A program made the position numbers and the translations under genes. DNA of 6,069 nucleotides from an uncultured Pseudomonadota bacterium (GTDB taxonomy: Bacteria; Pseudomonadota; Gammaproteobacteria; Methylococcales; Methylomonadaceae), in NCBI GenBank assembly GCA_903902945.1, contig CAIUWU010000067.1, positions 1 to 6,069 on the forward strand, in the 5' to 3' direction. The notes beneath the pieces were generated by a model, which worked only from the letters and a program-made list of their open reading frames with translations, made no database searches and had not been told where the DNA came from. Shown piece by piece: positions 5,140 through 6,069 of the stretch. Within the stretch, counting starts at the first letter, position 1. The number at the start of each line of letters is the position of its first letter.

Positions 5140-6069
5140 ACCGGTTTACCCTGAGCATCGAAAATACCTTCGAACAGCGGCGACGACAGATAGCGCTCAC
5201 CTGAATCCGGCAATATCACCACTATGGTTTTGGCTTCATTTTCAGGGCGTCTGGCAACCCGAATCGCTGCGGCAACCGCTGCTCCACAGGAAATACCGGC
5301 TAGTATTCCTTCTTCTCTGGCCAGCCGGCGAGCATAGTCGATGGCTTCTTCATTGGAGACTTGTTGAATTTCATCGACCAGTGACAAATCCAGAATATCG
5401 GGTACAAAGCCTGCGCCTATGCCCTGAATTTTGTGCGGCGCCGGCTGTAACTGTTCACCATTACGGAACTGGGTTAACACCGGACTGGTTGCAGGCTCAA
5501 CCGCAATGCTCTGAATCGGCTTATTTTGAGTATGTTTGATGTAACGGGAAATACCGGTAATAGTGCCGCCAGTGCCGACCCCGGATACCAAAATATCAAT
5601 CGCACCGTCAGTGTCCTGCCAGATTTCCGGTCCGGTGGTCTGTTCGTGAATCAGCGGATTGGCAGGATTTTTAAACTGCTGTAGCAAGACATAACGGTCA
5701 GGATTTTCGGCGGCAATTTCTTCGGCTTTGGCCACCGCACCTTTCATGCCTTTGGCGCCTTCGGTCAGAATCAGGTTGGCGCCATAAGCCAGCAGTAGTT
5801 TGCGCCGTTCTAAACTCATGGTTTCCGGCATAGTCAGTGTCAGAGGAATGCCTCTTGCCGCCGCCACAAAAGCCAAGGCAATACCGGTATTACCGGAGGT
5901 CGGTTCGACAATTTCTTTGCCTTCGGTGAGCAATCCCCGCTGTTGCGCATCATTGATCATCGCCGCACCGATCCGGCATTTCACCGAATAACCGGGATTA
6001 CGACCTTCGATTTTGGCCAGCAAGGTTACCGGCGCACCCTGGGTGATACGGTTGAGTCTAACCAGCGGC
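5136..6069 (-). CDS. cysK: Cysteine synthase A (O-acetylserine sulfhydrylase), partial at 5' end
   Basis: This PLP enzyme joins O-acetylserine and sulfide to give L-cysteine and acetate. The reading frame runs off the right edge. The first visible codons give PLVRLNRITQGAPV, which in CysK follows IGNT about a dozen residues from the start, so only that much is missing. The 310 residues present fit the usual 310-325. Counting from the first visible proline, K30 in YSVKCRIG is the PLP lysine (E. coli K41), TSGNTG (57-62) is the substrate loop, and GVGTGGTITG holds the cofactor phosphate. HKIQGIGAGFVP and PDSGERYLS near the end are typical of CysK rather than CysM. The TTG near 6023 is internal, not the start. 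The TGA stop overlaps the acetyltransferase ATG by four bases. Both enzymes of the cysteine synthase complex are thus encoded together, upstream of the encapsulin. Confidence 0.96.
   Translation of the reverse strand, partial: PLVRLNRITQGAPVTLLAKIEGRNPGYSVKCRIGAAMINDAQQRGLLTEGKEIVEPTSGNTGIALAFVAAARGIPLTLTMPETMSLERRKLLLAYGANLILTEGAKGMKGAVAKAEEIAAENPDRYVLLQQFKNPANPLIHEQTTGPEIWQDTDGAIDILVSGVGTGGTITGISRYIKHTQNKPIQSIAVEPATSPVLTQFRNGEQLQPAPHKIQGIGAGFVPDILDLSLVDEIQQVSNEEAIDYARRLAREEGILAGISCGAAVAAAIRVARRPENEAKTIVVILPDSGERYLSSPLFEGIFDAQGKPV

Noticed and set aside
5006..5539. Plus-strand open frame of 177 codons across the cysK/acetyltransferase junction
   Set aside because: It is antisense to two well-supported genes and its translation matches nothing known.
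6021..6023. TTG as the start of cysK
   Set aside because: The same frame continues upstream to the window edge with the conserved PLVRLNRI segment, so the TTG is an internal leucine codon.
1..6069. The same nine bases, ACCAGCGGC, begin and end the window, as if it were a circle or a target-site duplication
   Set aside because: Joining the ends would start cysK at an ATG directly before PLVRL, removing the conserved IGNT segment. No integrase, transposase or terminal inverted repeat is visible. Nine bases is too short for an assembly overlap, so I take it as coincidence.

Overview
The window looks like chromosomal DNA of a proteobacterium, most likely a gammaproteobacterium. This rests on CysK and SufS-type motifs close to those of E. 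coli, a degenerate EAL protein, moderate base composition and compact overlapping genes. I cannot name the genus. A sulfur or methane oxidiser of the Thiotrichales/Methylococcales kind would fit, but that is a guess. There are no mobile elements, tRNA, rRNA or CRISPR arrays.

Region 1 (about 1-740) is almost free of genes. A possible 16-codon tail of a plus-strand gene lies at the left edge. It is followed by some 660 bases with no convincing protein but an unusual series of inverted repeats. The series ends in a hairpin with a C-rich, anti-Shine-Dalgarno-like loop (678-702) and a strong intrinsic terminator (715-740). This may be a small RNA, or the attenuated leader of the next gene.

Region 2 (780-1625, plus strand) is one gene for an EAL-domain-like protein whose catalytic signature residues have all been replaced. 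It probably binds or signals rather than cleaving cyclic di-GMP.

Region 3 (6069 down to 1675, minus strand) is a tightly packed four-gene operon. In transcription order it encodes cysteine synthase A (5' end outside the window), serine O-acetyltransferase of the EpsC/CysE type, a Family 2A (SrpI-like) encapsulin shell protein, and a SufS-like cysteine desulfurase with a roughly 123-residue N-terminal extension typical of encapsulin cargo. The first pair overlaps by 4 bases and the last pair by 14. An intrinsic terminator follows the desulfurase, and its T-run lies over the stop codon of the convergent EAL-like gene.

Together the operon reads as a sulfur-handling nanocompartment. The acetyltransferase and cysteine synthase turn serine and sulfide into cysteine. 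The desulfurase, packed inside a protein shell, strips the sulfur off as persulfide for storage or controlled release. The shell-cargo pair is an established system (Family 2A, desulfurase encapsulin). The physical link to a complete cysteine-making pair, the control elements at the gene junctions and the structured region upstream of the EAL-like gene are the points worth following up.
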